Below the pieces are notes generated by a model. It saw only the letters and a program-made list of their open reading frames with translations, was not told where the DNA came from and did no database searches. Shown piece by piece: positions 51,746-61,437 of a DNA stretch of 64,000 bases. The DNA comes from Citreicoccus inhibens. Its GTDB lineage: Bacteria > Myxococcota > Myxococcia > Myxococcales > Myxococcaceae. A program made the position numbers and the translations under genes. The DNA is taken from NCBI RefSeq assembly GCF_019039035.1, contig NZ_JAHNZT010000004.1:1-64000 (forward strand), in the 5' to 3' direction. Each line of letters begins with the position of its first letter. Positions within the stretch are counted from its first letter, which is position 1.

Positions 51746-54700
51746 CTACGGAAGCGCCGCGAGCCGGCCCTTCCAGACCGGCGCGAGGTTGGGGTTGTCC
51801 ACCAACGCTCGCGCCAGCTCCTCACGGGCCTGAGTCCTCCACGCCTGCTGTTGCGCGGGGGACGCGGGCCGCGTCGCGCGCGCGCCCATGAGGCCCGCAT
51901 GCAGCGCCGCCGCCCGAGCCCACTTCGGCCGCGCGGCGAGGACCTCCTCCACCCACGTCAATCCCTGCTGAAGCTCCGCCGTGGAGTCGCGGCCCTGGCG
52001 CGCCTTCCAGTCCGCCCAGACGCGTTGCAGGTCCGCCGAGGCCAGCCGCAGGTCCGCGCGCCGGGGGTCCAACTCCAGCGCCTGACGGAATGCGCTCGCG
52101 GCCCGCGCGAAGTCCTCCTCCACCGCCTGTCCCCGGGCAGCCCGCCCGCGCGCCCGCACGGCGAGCACCTCGCCCTGGGCCCGCCACGCCCCGCCCAGGC
52201 GCGGGTTGAAGCCCAGCGCCCGGCGCAGGGCCTCCTCCGCGGGACCCAGCTCCGCCTCCGGGTCTCCGCCCTGCTCCAGCACCCACGCCGCGCGGTGGAC
52301 CCGCACGCGCGCCAGGCTCGTCCACACGTCCGCGTCCTCGGGCAGCAACGTGAGGGCGTGCGTGTACACCTCCTCGGCGGCGCGCACGGCGGGGCCCGGG
52401 TCGTCCCGGCGCGCGAGCAGGAAGGCCGCGCGGGACGACCACACCTCCCCCTGGTTGTTGTAGGCGAAGCCCTGCTGGGGCGCGACGTCGCGCGCCACGG
52501 TGAAGGCGCGCATGGCCTCCGCCAGGAGCGGCTCGGGGTCGCCGCCATCCTCCCAGCGCTGCTCCGCCTGCCACAGCAGCACCGAGCCTCGCCCGTTGTG
52601 CAGCTGCGGCAGCTTGGGGTTGATGGCCACCCCCTGTCCGTAGAGAGACAGCGCCTTCTCCAGGTCGGCCGTGAAGGGCTCGCCCCGGTCGCGATGTCGA
52701 TGCGCGAGCTGCTCCGAGACGTCCGCCGCCTGGAAGCAGGCCGGGACGTTGGCGGGATTCAACGTGAGCGCGCGGGTGAGGGCATCGCGCGCCAGGGCCA
52801 GGTCCCCCGCGGCATCCGGCGCGCGCGGATTGGACGCCCGCGCGCGGTAGGCCCCCCCCAGGCAGATCCACGCGTCCGACTGCCCCTCCCGCACGCGGAT
52901 GGCCTGAAGGCAGGCGTCAATGGCCTTGCCCTGATGGACGAGCGGCTCGCCGCCGTGCTCGCCCTCGTAGTCCGCCCACACCTGCCACGTCAGGCCCAGG
53001 TTGACGTGAAAGGCATAGTCGCGCTCCTCGGCGGGGATCTGCTCGAAGGTCTCGGTGGCCAGCCGGAGCTGCTCACGCGGGTCCTGCCCCTGGCGCTGCC
53101 GGTAGCGCGCCCACAGCCGATACGACAGGGCCTGCTCCAGCGGCACCCGCGCGCGCTTCGGCGCGAGCACCTGCGCGGCGCGCGCCGCCGCGATGGACTT
53201 GGCGAGGAGCGCCTCCACGTCCTCCCCCCCACGATTGGAGCGCTGCTCCGCGAGCCGGCGGTGGAAGCGCGCCTCCAGCACATGCACGCGGTAGTCATCC
53301 AGCGCGGCCACCCGGGCGCGGCTCAAGGCATCCAGCCCCCGCTCGTAGTGCGGCATCACGTTGCCCTCGCCGTACAGCTCCATGACGAGCGCGGCCAACT
53401 CCAACCGGCCCAGCACGTAGTGCGCGCCCGGCTGGCTCTCCGCGGTCGCGGCGGCGGCGAGATAGGCCTTCCGCCCCTCGTCCAGGTCCGCCTGAGAACC
53501 GGGCCGGTCGCCCTGGTGCCAGCGCTGCGTGGCGCGCGCCAGGAGGATGTCGCCGCGCAGGAGCGGGGACTCATAGAACCAGGGCTGCGCGCGGCCCATG
53601 TCCTCCAGGTGGCCGAGCGCCTCCTCGTAGCGGCCCTCGTAGAACGCGAACAGCGCCTTCACGTACAGCGGCGGCGCGGGGACATCCGGCCCCTCGGCCT
53701 GACGCAGATACGCGAGCGCCGGGTCGCGATAGCGCTGCTCCAGTTCGCGGCGCCGGGCCTCGCGCTGCTCGGGGCCGCGGCGCTCCACGTCCAACAGGAG
53801 CTGATCCCGATACAGGTTGCCCAGCACCAGCGCGAGCGCCCAGGCCACGCGCGGCTCCCGGTACCCCTGCGTCCACGCGGACTCCAGCCGCTCGCGCGCG
53901 CCCTCCAGGTCATCGAGCACCAGCAGCGCGCGCCCCAGGGCGTACTGACCGGGCCCTCGCGCCTGCACGCCCGCGTCGCGCACCTCCGCCTCCAGCGCGT
54001 CCATGCTCTGGCGCAGCGCCGCGCGGTCCTCGCGCGTGTCGTGCAGTCGCGCCAGCGCGGAGTAGCGCGCCGCCGCCTCGATGCGCTCCACCCGCTCGGT
54101 GAAGCGACGCGACAGCCGCTCCCGCTCGGCCACCTCGCGCCGGGCATGGAGCGTCTGCCCCACCGCGCCGGACACCAGGGCCAGCGCCGCCGCGCCCGTC
54201 GCGAGCGCGACCCGATGGCGCCGGGCCTTCTTGCGCAGCCGATACCCCAACCCCTGGCGCGCCTGCACCGGCTCGCCCTCGAGGAAGCGGTCCAGGTCCT
54301 GCGCGAGCGCGTGCGCCGAGTCGTAGCGGGACGGGCGCTCCTTCTCCAGGCACTTGAGGACGATGGCCTCCAGGTCCTGGGGAATGTCCGCGTCCAGCGA
54401 GCGCGGCGCCGCCGCCTCCTCGGTCTGGAGCCGCGCGATGATCTCCTGCGCGGTGGCGCCCGTGAACGGCGGGCGTCCGGTGAGCAGCGCGTAGAGCGTG
54501 GCCCCCAGCGCATAGACATCCACGCGGCGGTCCAGGCGGGCCACCTCGCCTCGCGCCTGCTCGGGGGCCATGTAGTGCGGCGTGCCCAGCACCACGCTGG
54601 CGCTGCTGCCCTCCTCGCGCCAGTCGTGCGCCAGACCGAAGTCCATCACGAAGGGCGCGAAGTCCCCGTCCTCGCCGCGCTCCACCAGGATGTTGCCGGG

Positions 54701-55405
54701 CTTGATGTCGCGATGGATGAGGCCGGCGCGGTGCGCGGCGTGGACGCCCTCGGCCGCCTGCCGCAGCACGAGCACCTTCTGCTCCAGCGTGAGGGACTCG
54801 GCGAACACGCCCAGCGGCTGGCCCTCCACGTACCGCATGGCGATGTAGCCACGACCCTGGACCTCGCCCACCTCATAGACCTCGCACACGCGCGCGTGGC
54901 GGACGCGGGCCTGCGCGCGGGCCTCGGAGAGGAAGCGGCGCGCCAGCTCCGGGTCCTCGCCTCGCACGAACTTGAGGGCCACGTTGCGGCGCAGCATCGG
55001 GTCATACGCCAGGAACACCCACCCCATGCCGCCCTGCCCCAGGAAGCGCACCGGCTGGTAGCGCTCCCAGTCCGGCACCGGAAAGGCGGGCGCACCGGAC
55101 GACGGCGGCGGGGGGACACCGGGCGTGACGGGGGTCAGCGTGGCGGCCTCGTGCGGGAGCCCCGCGGCCTCGGCGACGGGCGACAGCTCGGGGTGGCCCA
55201 GTTCGCGCCGCAGCACCCGCAGGGTGTCCTCGGAGAGTCGCCCGCGCTCGCGCAGCAGCTCCAGGGGACCGCGCGACAGACGCAGCGCTTCCTGCCGAAG
55301 GACCGCCGCCTCCTCCTGGGAGAGCAGCCCCTCGTCCAGCGCGAGGAGCAACTCCTCCTCGTCGGCTCCTGTGTCGCGCCCCGCCATGTGCACGGGGTGC
55401 AGCAT
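51746..55405 (-). CDS. Ser/Thr protein kinase with TM helix and TPR-like tail
   Basis: Protein of about 1219 residues. ATG 55405 is preferred because the preceding in-frame codons (from GTG 55474) lack normal third-position GC. The kinase domain (about 110-380) has LGQGGMGWVFLAYD, VALKFVRGE (Lys), LIHRDIKPGNILV, MDFGLAHDW and TPHYMAPEQARGE. A juxtamembrane basic stretch and one helix (VALATGAAALALVSGAVGQ) follow. The remaining 780 residues are helical TPR-like repeats, many with A-x-x-x-R/L-x-P patterns, probably protein-binding. Such PknB-type kinases are abundant in myxobacteria. An FHA regulator lies just 500 bp away and could be a partner, though this is inference. Confidence 0.9.
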   Translation of the reverse strand: MLHPVHMAGRDTGADEEELLLALDEGLLSQEEAAVLRQEALRLSRGPLELLRERGRLSEDTLRVLRRELGHPELSPVAEAAGLPHEAATLTPVTPGVPPPPSSGAPAFPVPDWERYQPVRFLGQGGMGWVFLAYDPMLRRNVALKFVRGEDPELARRFLSEARAQARVRHARVCEVYEVGEVQGRGYIAMRYVEGQPLGVFAESLTLEQKVLVLRQAAEGVHAAHRAGLIHRDIKPGNILVERGEDGDFAPFVMDFGLAHDWREEGSSASVVLGTPHYMAPEQARGEVARLDRRVDVYALGATLYALLTGRPPFTGATAQEIIARLQTEEAAAPRSLDADIPQDLEAIVLKCLEKERPSRYDSAHALAQDLDRFLEGEPVQARQGLGYRLRKKARRHRVALATGAAALALVSGAVGQTLHARREVAERERLSRRFTERVERIEAAARYSALARLHDTREDRAALRQSMDALEAEVRDAGVQARGPGQYALGRALLVLDDLEGARERLESAWTQGYREPRVAWALALVLGNLYRDQLLLDVERRGPEQREARRRELEQRYRDPALAYLRQAEGPDVPAPPLYVKALFAFYEGRYEEALGHLEDMGRAQPWFYESPLLRGDILLARATQRWHQGDRPGSQADLDEGRKAYLAAAATAESQPGAHYVLGRLELAALVMELYGEGNVMPHYERGLDALSRARVAALDDYRVHVLEARFHRRLAEQRSNRGGEDVEALLAKSIAAARAAQVLAPKRARVPLEQALSYRLWARYRQRQGQDPREQLRLATETFEQIPAEERDYAFHVNLGLTWQVWADYEGEHGGEPLVHQGKAIDACLQAIRVREGQSDAWICLGGAYRARASNPRAPDAAGDLALARDALTRALTLNPANVPACFQAADVSEQLAHRHRDRGEPFTADLEKALSLYGQGVAINPKLPQLHNGRGSVLLWQAEQRWEDGGDPEPLLAEAMRAFTVARDVAPQQGFAYNNQGEVWSSRAAFLLARRDDPGPAVRAAEEVYTHALTLLPEDADVWTSLARVRVHRAAWVLEQGGDPEAELGPAEEALRRALGFNPRLGGAWRAQGEVLAVRARGRAARGQAVEEDFARAASAFRQALELDPRRADLRLASADLQRVWADWKARQGRDSTAELQQGLTWVEEVLAARPKWARAAALHAGLMGARATRPASPAQQQAWRTQAREELARALVDNPNLAPVWKGRLAALP

Positions 55406-55529
55406 ACCCAGGCACTCAGGAGACACGAGCGCGCTCTGGGAACTACCAGGCTCCGGGAAACCGAGAGTGGACACCGGGCCGGGTGCCCACCCTCATCAGT
55501 CTCCCGGAGCCTGCTTCACGCGCCGGGAC

Positions 55530-58500
55530 TCAGGCGCGCTTGCGACGACGCAGGCCCAGCAGGCCGAGCAGGCCCAGCCAGGAGGCATCGGGGGCGACGC
55601 TGCAGCCCCCTCCCGCGAAGGCGCGGGTGAAGGCCACGGTCCACGTGTGGACGGCGGGGGTCGCGTCCACGTTGCCCGCGGCGTCCACGGCGCGCACCTT
55701 GAGGGTGTGCGTGCCGGGCTTCACGTCGTAGGTCGCCTGGCACTCGCCGTAGGCGCCGTTGTCGAGGCTGCACTCGTAGCGCACGTCGCTCTCGGAGGCG
55801 CCGTACTCGAAGCCCGCCTGCGGGTCCTCGGTGCGCTCCTCCGGCGTGCGCCGGAAGACCGTGTCGGGGGCCAGCGTGTCGATGCGGAACGTGTCGGCGT
55901 TCGAGGCGGGGCTCGTGGAGCCCTGCGGATTGGACGCCGTGGCCGTCACCGTGTGCGCCCCGTCCACGAGCGGCGTGGTCGGCTTGCAGCTCCACTTGCC
56001 GGTGTCATCCACCGTGGCGGTGCACACCACGGTGGAGCCCTCGCGCACCGTCACCGTGTTGCCGGGGGTCCCGGTGCCCTGGATGGCGGGCGTGCCGGTG
56101 TTCAACAGCGAGCCCGGGGCCGGGCCGGTGATGACCGGCGCGGTGGGCGGCTGGAGGTCCAGCACGAACGTCTTCGCCGGCGCCGTCTCGGTGGCGCTGA
56201 CCACGGTGGACGTCACCACCGCGGAGTGCGTCCCGGAGGTCACGCCGGTGGCCGTGCAGCTCCAGTGGCCCGTGGCGTCCGCCGTGGCGGTGCACGCGGG
56301 CGTATTGCCGCCATCCAGGTACACCGTCACGGTGGCGCCCGGGGTGGCGGTGCCGCCCAGGTCCACGCCCGTGGTGCCGTGGGGCTGCGTCTGGGTGAGC
56401 GCCGGGATGAGCTGGCAGATGGAGAGCGAGTTGGCGCTCCAGGTGACCGCGGTGTTCGAGTTGTTGGCGAGGCCGCAGTCCGTGTCGATGAGGCCCACGC
56501 GCACATCCCCGGTCAGCGCGTCGAAGTCGCGCGACAGCCCGAAGCCCGAGGCCATGCCCTCCTCGCGCGTGAGCTTGGCCGTGACGGTGCCGCCGTAGCC
56601 CAGCGAGAACGCCTGGCCCGAGGCGTTGACGCCCAGGATGCCCGGGAGCCAGGACGTGTTGCCCGAGTAGCTGACCGCGCCCGAGACGTAGCGCATGTGG
56701 TAGCGGCCTGGGACGGTGAGCACCGGCTGGGCCAGCGACGCGTCCAGCGTCGGCGCCGTGGCGCTCGACACCTGCGTGCAGTCCGCCACCCCGCGGCGCG
56801 TGAAGTAGGCCTGCACCTGGGTGTTCTGGCACGCGAAGCCGGACTCCACGGCGCACGTGGCCGAGCAGCCATCGCCGCTCACCGTGTTGCCGTCATCGCA
56901 CGCCTCGGAGGCCGCCTTGACGCCATCACCGCACGTCACGGCGCACACGGACGGGTTCTGGTTGCAGGTGTAGCCGGCCTCGACGGTGCAGCTCGCCGAG
57001 CAGCCGTCGCCCGCCTTGGTGTTGCCGTCGTCGCACAGCTCGCCGTCATCCAGCATGCCGTTGCCGCAGACGTTCGCCGCGACACACACGTGGGTGGAGG
57101 GGCTGCACATTCCGCTGTCGCAGACACCAGACGCCGCGCAGGCCTGGCCCACTTCCCACAGGCAGCGCGGAGAGCAGGTGTCGCCGCTGGACAGGTTGCC
57201 GTCGTCGCATACCTCGGAGCCGGCCACCACGCCGTCACCGCAGGACGTGCGGCACGCGCTGGGCGCGCCGCTGCACGAATAGCCAGACTCCACGGCGCAC
57301 GAGGCCGAGCAGCCGTCACCCGCCTGGGTGTTGCCGTCGTCGCACGTCTCGCCCGCGTCCAGCTTGCCGTTGCCGCAGGAGTTGAAGCACGTGTTGCCCG
57401 GGGCCGGGCAGCTCCAGCCCGGCTCCACGGTGCACGTGGCCGAGCAGCCGTCACCCGCCTGGGTGTTGCCGTCGTCGCACTTCTCGCTGCCCGTGGTGAT
57501 GCCATCGCCGCAGACCGTGACGCAGGCGCTGGGCGCGCCGCTGCACGAGTAGCCCGTCTCCACCAGACAGCCCTGCGAGCAGCCGTCGCCCGCCTTCTTG
57601 TTGCCGTCGTCGCAGGTCTCGTTCGCATCCACCGTGCCGTTGCCGCAGGTGGCCACGCACACGGACGGCCCCGCCGCGGGCTGGCTGCACGCGTAGCCCG
57701 GCTCCGCGCGGCACTCGGTGCCGCAGCCATCCAGCGGCGTGAGGTTGCCGTCGTCGCACTGCTCACCCGGATCCACCTGGCCGTTGCCGCACGTCTTCAC
57801 GCACGGCTGGCCCACCACGGGGCACGCATAGCCCAGCTCCAGCGTGCACGCGTTGGAGCAGCCATCGCCCAGGTTGCTGTTGCCGTCGTCGCACAGCTCG
57901 CCCGGATCCAGGTGGCCGTTGCCGCACAGGGTGGCGCACTTGGAGGGGACATCCGAGCACTCGTAGCCGCGCTCGATGCGGCACGCCGCGGAGCAGCCAT
58001 CCGAGTCGAACACGTTGCCGTCATCGCACTGCTCGCCGGGGTCGATGGCCCCGTTGCCACACGTCTTCACGCAGGCCTTGCCCTCGGTGGGGCAGGAGTA
58101 GCCACCCTCCACGCGGCAGCTCGCGTTGCAGCCGTCGCCCGACTTGGAGTTGCCGTCGTCGCACTGCTCGCCCGGGTTGAGCGCGCCGTTGCCGCAGGTG
58201 GCGGCGCAGGTGCTCGGCTGACCGGTGCAGCCATAGCCCGGCTCGATGCCGCAGGAGTTGCTGCAGCCATCGCCGTTGGCCGTGTTGCCGTCGTCGCACT
58301 CCTCGCGCAGCGAGATGACGCCGTCGCCGCACTTGTCGTCATACGCATCCACGAACAGGTAGCGGAAGGCATTGGGCGTGGCCGCCTCATTCTCGTTGCA
58401 CAGCTCGATGCGGTTGAGGCCCACGCGCCAGGGCGAGGTGGCACCGAACTCGCGGAAGATGTTCTTCTGCCAGGGCTGGCCCGGCGGCTGGCTGATGACC

Positions 58501-59333
58501 GTGGGCGTCACGCTGGCGCCGTTGACCTTCGCGCTGTCGAACTGGTTGTCATTGAAGGTGGCCAGCCGCAGGCGGAACTGCGCCACGTTGGTCGTCGAGG
58601 GGACCATGAAGTCCTGGTACACGCAGACCGGCGCGCCCAGCGGCGCCGCCATGTAGCGCGCCGTCTGAAGCTCCTGGGGCCAGTCATTGGCGTTGCGCAC
58701 GGCCGTGTCCGAGGGCGCGTTGGAGCCCACGTAGAGCCAGTGCGAGTCCTTGCCGGACTCCAGGCGCCGGTTGTGCTCATCCACGCCCGTGTTGAACACC
58801 GCCACGCCCGCGCGGACGCAGCGGCTGGGGCTGCCCGCGCACGCGAAGCCCGGCTCCACTTCGCACTGGCGGCTGCAGCCGTCGCCCTCGAAGCGGTTGC
58901 CGTCATCGCAGATCTCCTGCGCGTAGGACGGGTACTGCCGGTTGTCGAAGACGCCGTTGCCGCACAGCGACAGGTCGCACGTCGCCGAGCACCCATTGCC
59001 GGTGTCCACCTTGTCACCATCATCGCAGGCCTCGCCCACGTTGATGATGTTGTTACCGCACAGGCTCGCCAGCGAACAGGCGCGCCCGGGCACGTGGCAG
59101 AGGTAGCCCGCCTCGATGACGCCCGTGGCGGAACAGCCGTCGCCGCTCACGGTGTTGCCGTCGTCACACTGCTCGCCCGGCTGGAGCCGCCCGTCCCCCA
59201 CGATGGAGAAGGACTGATGGGTCAGCGTGGAGGCCGCCGTCGTCGTGCGCGGCGCCTCCGACTCGCAACCCGTGAGGGAGGAAAGCAGCGCGAGCACCAG
59301 CGCCGCGGATTTGAGAGTCACACGTGTGTTCAT
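55530..59333 (-). CDS. DUF4215 cysteine-repeat surface protein with MYXO-CTERM tail
   Basis: Protein of 1267 residues. The start has a lipoprotein signal ([17 protein letters not shown]). I count 14 Cys-rich DUF4215 repeats of the form CGNG-x-x-x-x-GE-x-CDDGN-x-x-x-GDGCS-x-x-C; a domain of about 150 residues ([18 protein letters not shown]...) splits repeats 3 and 4. A further beta domain, two Ig-like (Big) units ([20 protein letters not shown]) and a final Ig-like unit follow. The end is [20 protein letters not shown] plus LRRRKRA, a MYXO-CTERM sorting signal with the Cys that myxosortase processing uses. It should be displayed on the cell surface. The OmpA-like gene lies 12 bp upstream. Confidence 0.9.
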   Translation of the reverse strand: MNTRVTLKSAALVLALLSSLTGCESEAPRTTTAASTLTHQSFSIVGDGRLQPGEQCDDGNTVSGDGCSATGVIEAGYLCHVPGRACSLASLCGNNIINVGEACDDGDKVDTGNGCSATCDLSLCGNGVFDNRQYPSYAQEICDDGNRFEGDGCSRQCEVEPGFACAGSPSRCVRAGVAVFNTGVDEHNRRLESGKDSHWLYVGSNAPSDTAVRNANDWPQELQTARYMAAPLGAPVCVYQDFMVPSTTNVAQFRLRLATFNDNQFDSAKVNGASVTPTVISQPPGQPWQKNIFREFGATSPWRVGLNRIELCNENEAATPNAFRYLFVDAYDDKCGDGVISLREECDDGNTANGDGCSNSCGIEPGYGCTGQPSTCAATCGNGALNPGEQCDDGNSKSGDGCNASCRVEGGYSCPTEGKACVKTCGNGAIDPGEQCDDGNVFDSDGCSAACRIERGYECSDVPSKCATLCGNGHLDPGELCDDGNSNLGDGCSNACTLELGYACPVVGQPCVKTCGNGQVDPGEQCDDGNLTPLDGCGTECRAEPGYACSQPAAGPSVCVATCGNGTVDANETCDDGNKKAGDGCSQGCLVETGYSCSGAPSACVTVCGDGITTGSEKCDDGNTQAGDGCSATCTVEPGWSCPAPGNTCFNSCGNGKLDAGETCDDGNTQAGDGCSASCAVESGYSCSGAPSACRTSCGDGVVAGSEVCDDGNLSSGDTCSPRCLWEVGQACAASGVCDSGMCSPSTHVCVAANVCGNGMLDDGELCDDGNTKAGDGCSASCTVEAGYTCNQNPSVCAVTCGDGVKAASEACDDGNTVSGDGCSATCAVESGFACQNTQVQAYFTRRGVADCTQVSSATAPTLDASLAQPVLTVPGRYHMRYVSGAVSYSGNTSWLPGILGVNASGQAFSLGYGGTVTAKLTREEGMASGFGLSRDFDALTGDVRVGLIDTDCGLANNSNTAVTWSANSLSICQLIPALTQTQPHGTTGVDLGGTATPGATVTVYLDGGNTPACTATADATGHWSCTATGVTSGTHSAVVTSTVVSATETAPAKTFVLDLQPPTAPVITGPAPGSLLNTGTPAIQGTGTPGNTVTVREGSTVVCTATVDDTGKWSCKPTTPLVDGAHTVTATASNPQGSTSPASNADTFRIDTLAPDTVFRRTPEERTEDPQAGFEYGASESDVRYECSLDNGAYGECQATYDVKPGTHTLKVRAVDAAGNVDATPAVHTWTVAFTRAFAGGGCSVAPDASWLGLLGLLGLRRRKRA

Positions 59334-59345
59334 GGAATGCATGCC

Positions 59346-61196
59346 TCAGTTCTTCTCGAGGGTGTCGGAGGTGGGGGCGCCCTGCTGCACCTGCACGCCC
59401 TCCGCCTCACCCAGAATCTTGAATTCCACGCGGCGGTTCTTCGCGCGGCCTTCCAGGGTCTTGTTGTCCGCGATGGGCTGCGTGGGGCCCAGGCCCTTGG
59501 ACTCCAGGCGCTCGCGGCTCACGGCCTTGTTCACCAGGTACTTCACCACGGCCTCGGCGCGGCGCTGGGACAGGTCCATGTTGTAGTTGGCGTCACCCTT
59601 GTTGTCCGTGTGCCCCTCGATGCGCACCTTCTGGATGTTGGGGTGCGACGCGAGGATGGAGGCCACGGTGTCGAGCAGCTTGTTGCTGCGCGCGCTGATG
59701 ACGTCCTTGTTCTGCTCGAAGTAGATGGACTCGAGGATGCGGATCTGCCCCTCGTCAATCTGCGCCAGCTGCTTCTCCTTGCAGCCCTTGTTCTTCTCCG
59801 GGCCCTTCTCGTCCGGGCAGTTGTCCAGCCGGTCCACCAGACCGTCGCCATCGCGATCCTGGTCGGGGCAGCCGCGGTTCTCCTTGGGGCCCGGCTCGTT
59901 GATGCACGCGTCCTTCGCGTCCGCGATGCCGTCCTTGTCGTTGTCCAGGTCCGGGCACCCGTCGGTGTCCTCGAACTGATCCATGTCCTCGGCCTGGTTC
60001 GGGCACGCGTCCTTCGAGTCCGCGATGCCGTCGCCATCCGAGTCCGGATCATCCGGGCAGCCGTCCGTGTCCTCGAAGCCGTTGATGTTCTCGGCCTGGG
60101 CCGGGCAGCGGTCCGCCAGATTCATGATGCCGTCGTGGTCGTCATCCGTGTCCGCGCAGCCGTTGAGCTGGGCGAGGCCCTTCTCGGACGGGCAGCGGTC
60201 CGCGACGTTCTTCACGCCGTCGCCGTCCGCGTCCAGGTCGGGACACTCCGCGATGGAGTAGGGACGCCCCTCCACACATTCCGCCACCCGAGCCCCGTCC
60301 GCGCCAAACGACACGCCGGCGAGCACGCGGAACTTGGGGGTCCCCGGCGTCTGGCCAAAGCCAGGGCCGCCCATCACATACACCTCCGAGCCACTGCCCA
60401 CCGCGGCGCGCAGACCGAGGAGCGCCTCGAGCGACTTGGGCGCGTTGGCCACCGGCAGGGTGCCGCGCACCACCAACTCCTCGCGCAGGCCGAACAGCCC
60501 CGCCGAGACGTTGACGCCGCCGTTCATCTCCACGCCCAGCTCATCGCGCAAGGGCTGCGTCTGGGGCGTCAACGCATACTTCTTGGTGCGCACCAGCGCG
60601 CCCAGGTCTGCGCCCACGCGCCACGAGTTGCCCAGCGACTTGCCGAGCCCCAGGCGCGGGGTGAAGACAAACCCCTGGTCCTTGGTGAGGGCGCTCTCGC
60701 TGCCCAGCGGCAGGCCGACGCCCAGGTGCACGCCGAGGTCCATGGGGCCATCGCGGTCCTCGGAGAGGACGCCCACGCGACCCTGGAGCCACGGGGTGCC
60801 CAGCGCCATGGTCTCGGGCGAGGAGACGCCCAGGGCCGTGGTGTCCGGTCCCCACTGGGACATGATGGGCACCTGCGCGCCCAACTCCAACCAATCCGTG
60901 ACGGCATAGGCGCCGCTCAGGTGCGCGGTGACGCGATCCGAGACGATGACGCCGTGCTGCTCGTCGCGCTCCAGCAGCACCAGGGGCTTGCGCTCGTAAT
61001 GCGCGGTGAGGGCGAGACGGTACTGCCCCTTCTGGAGCAGGTCGCCCGTGGACAGCACCAGGCTGTCTCGTGCGCCGGGGTTGAGCTGCAACCGCTCCAG
61101 CTCGGTGCCGGGGATGCTCTGACTCTGGGCCTGCGCGGTGAATGCCCAGAGCACGGACATTCCGCCAAGCCACCAACGATGCTTTTGCGCGAACAA
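59346..61196 (-). CDS. OmpA-family outer-membrane protein with TSP3 repeats
   Basis: Protein of 616 residues. TTG 61196 is chosen: gggagg lies 5 bases upstream and it gives a signal peptide (FAQKHRWWLGGMSVLWAFTA) cleaved after AQA; the open frame upstream has neither. Residues about 25-290 form a barrel-like region. Thrombospondin type 3 calcium repeats follow (DADGDGVKNVADRCPSEKG, DDDHDGIMNLADRCP, DSDGDGIADSKDACPNQ, DNDKDGIADAKDACINE, DRDGDGLVDRLDNCPDEKG). The OmpA C-terminal domain (IRILESIYFEQNKDVIS, VRIEGHTDNKGD, LSQRRAEAVVKYL) binds peptidoglycan. It is the first gene of a two-gene operon with the DUF4215 protein and may anchor or export it. Confidence 0.9.
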   Translation of the reverse strand: MFAQKHRWWLGGMSVLWAFTAQAQSQSIPGTELERLQLNPGARDSLVLSTGDLLQKGQYRLALTAHYERKPLVLLERDEQHGVIVSDRVTAHLSGAYAVTDWLELGAQVPIMSQWGPDTTALGVSSPETMALGTPWLQGRVGVLSEDRDGPMDLGVHLGVGLPLGSESALTKDQGFVFTPRLGLGKSLGNSWRVGADLGALVRTKKYALTPQTQPLRDELGVEMNGGVNVSAGLFGLREELVVRGTLPVANAPKSLEALLGLRAAVGSGSEVYVMGGPGFGQTPGTPKFRVLAGVSFGADGARVAECVEGRPYSIAECPDLDADGDGVKNVADRCPSEKGLAQLNGCADTDDDHDGIMNLADRCPAQAENINGFEDTDGCPDDPDSDGDGIADSKDACPNQAEDMDQFEDTDGCPDLDNDKDGIADAKDACINEPGPKENRGCPDQDRDGDGLVDRLDNCPDEKGPEKNKGCKEKQLAQIDEGQIRILESIYFEQNKDVISARSNKLLDTVASILASHPNIQKVRIEGHTDNKGDANYNMDLSQRRAEAVVKYLVNKAVSRERLESKGLGPTQPIADNKTLEGRAKNRRVEFKILGEAEGVQVQQGAPTSDTLEKN

Positions 61197-61437
61197 GGGT
61201 TCCTCCCAAAGAACAGGTGTCCGGATTTGCACGCACCGCGCCACCTGGACGCGGGACGCAGGCTCCGAGCGGGGACCGGGTGGACCCACCACATCGGACC
61301 CGGACGCGGCGCCTTCTGACACGTCAAAGGTCGGAACGCGAAGCCCTAAATGGGGCCGTTGACGCGTCAGCCGGGGGCCCTCCCTCTCGGATGGGGCGGA
61401 TTCTCATGGAATGGAACGTGCTTCGTGACCCGCCACG

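Noticed and set aside
51851-55630. Rightward open frame of about 1260 codons
   Set aside because: Antisense shadow of the TPR kinase; no start context or protein-like composition.
55125-61319. Continuous rightward open frame of more than 2000 codons
   Set aside because: It lies opposite the kinase, DUF4215 and OmpA genes, whose motifs are clear. In DNA with very high third-position GC the antisense frame has few stop codons; the translation is low-complexity Arg/His/Ala/Val-rich with no motif.
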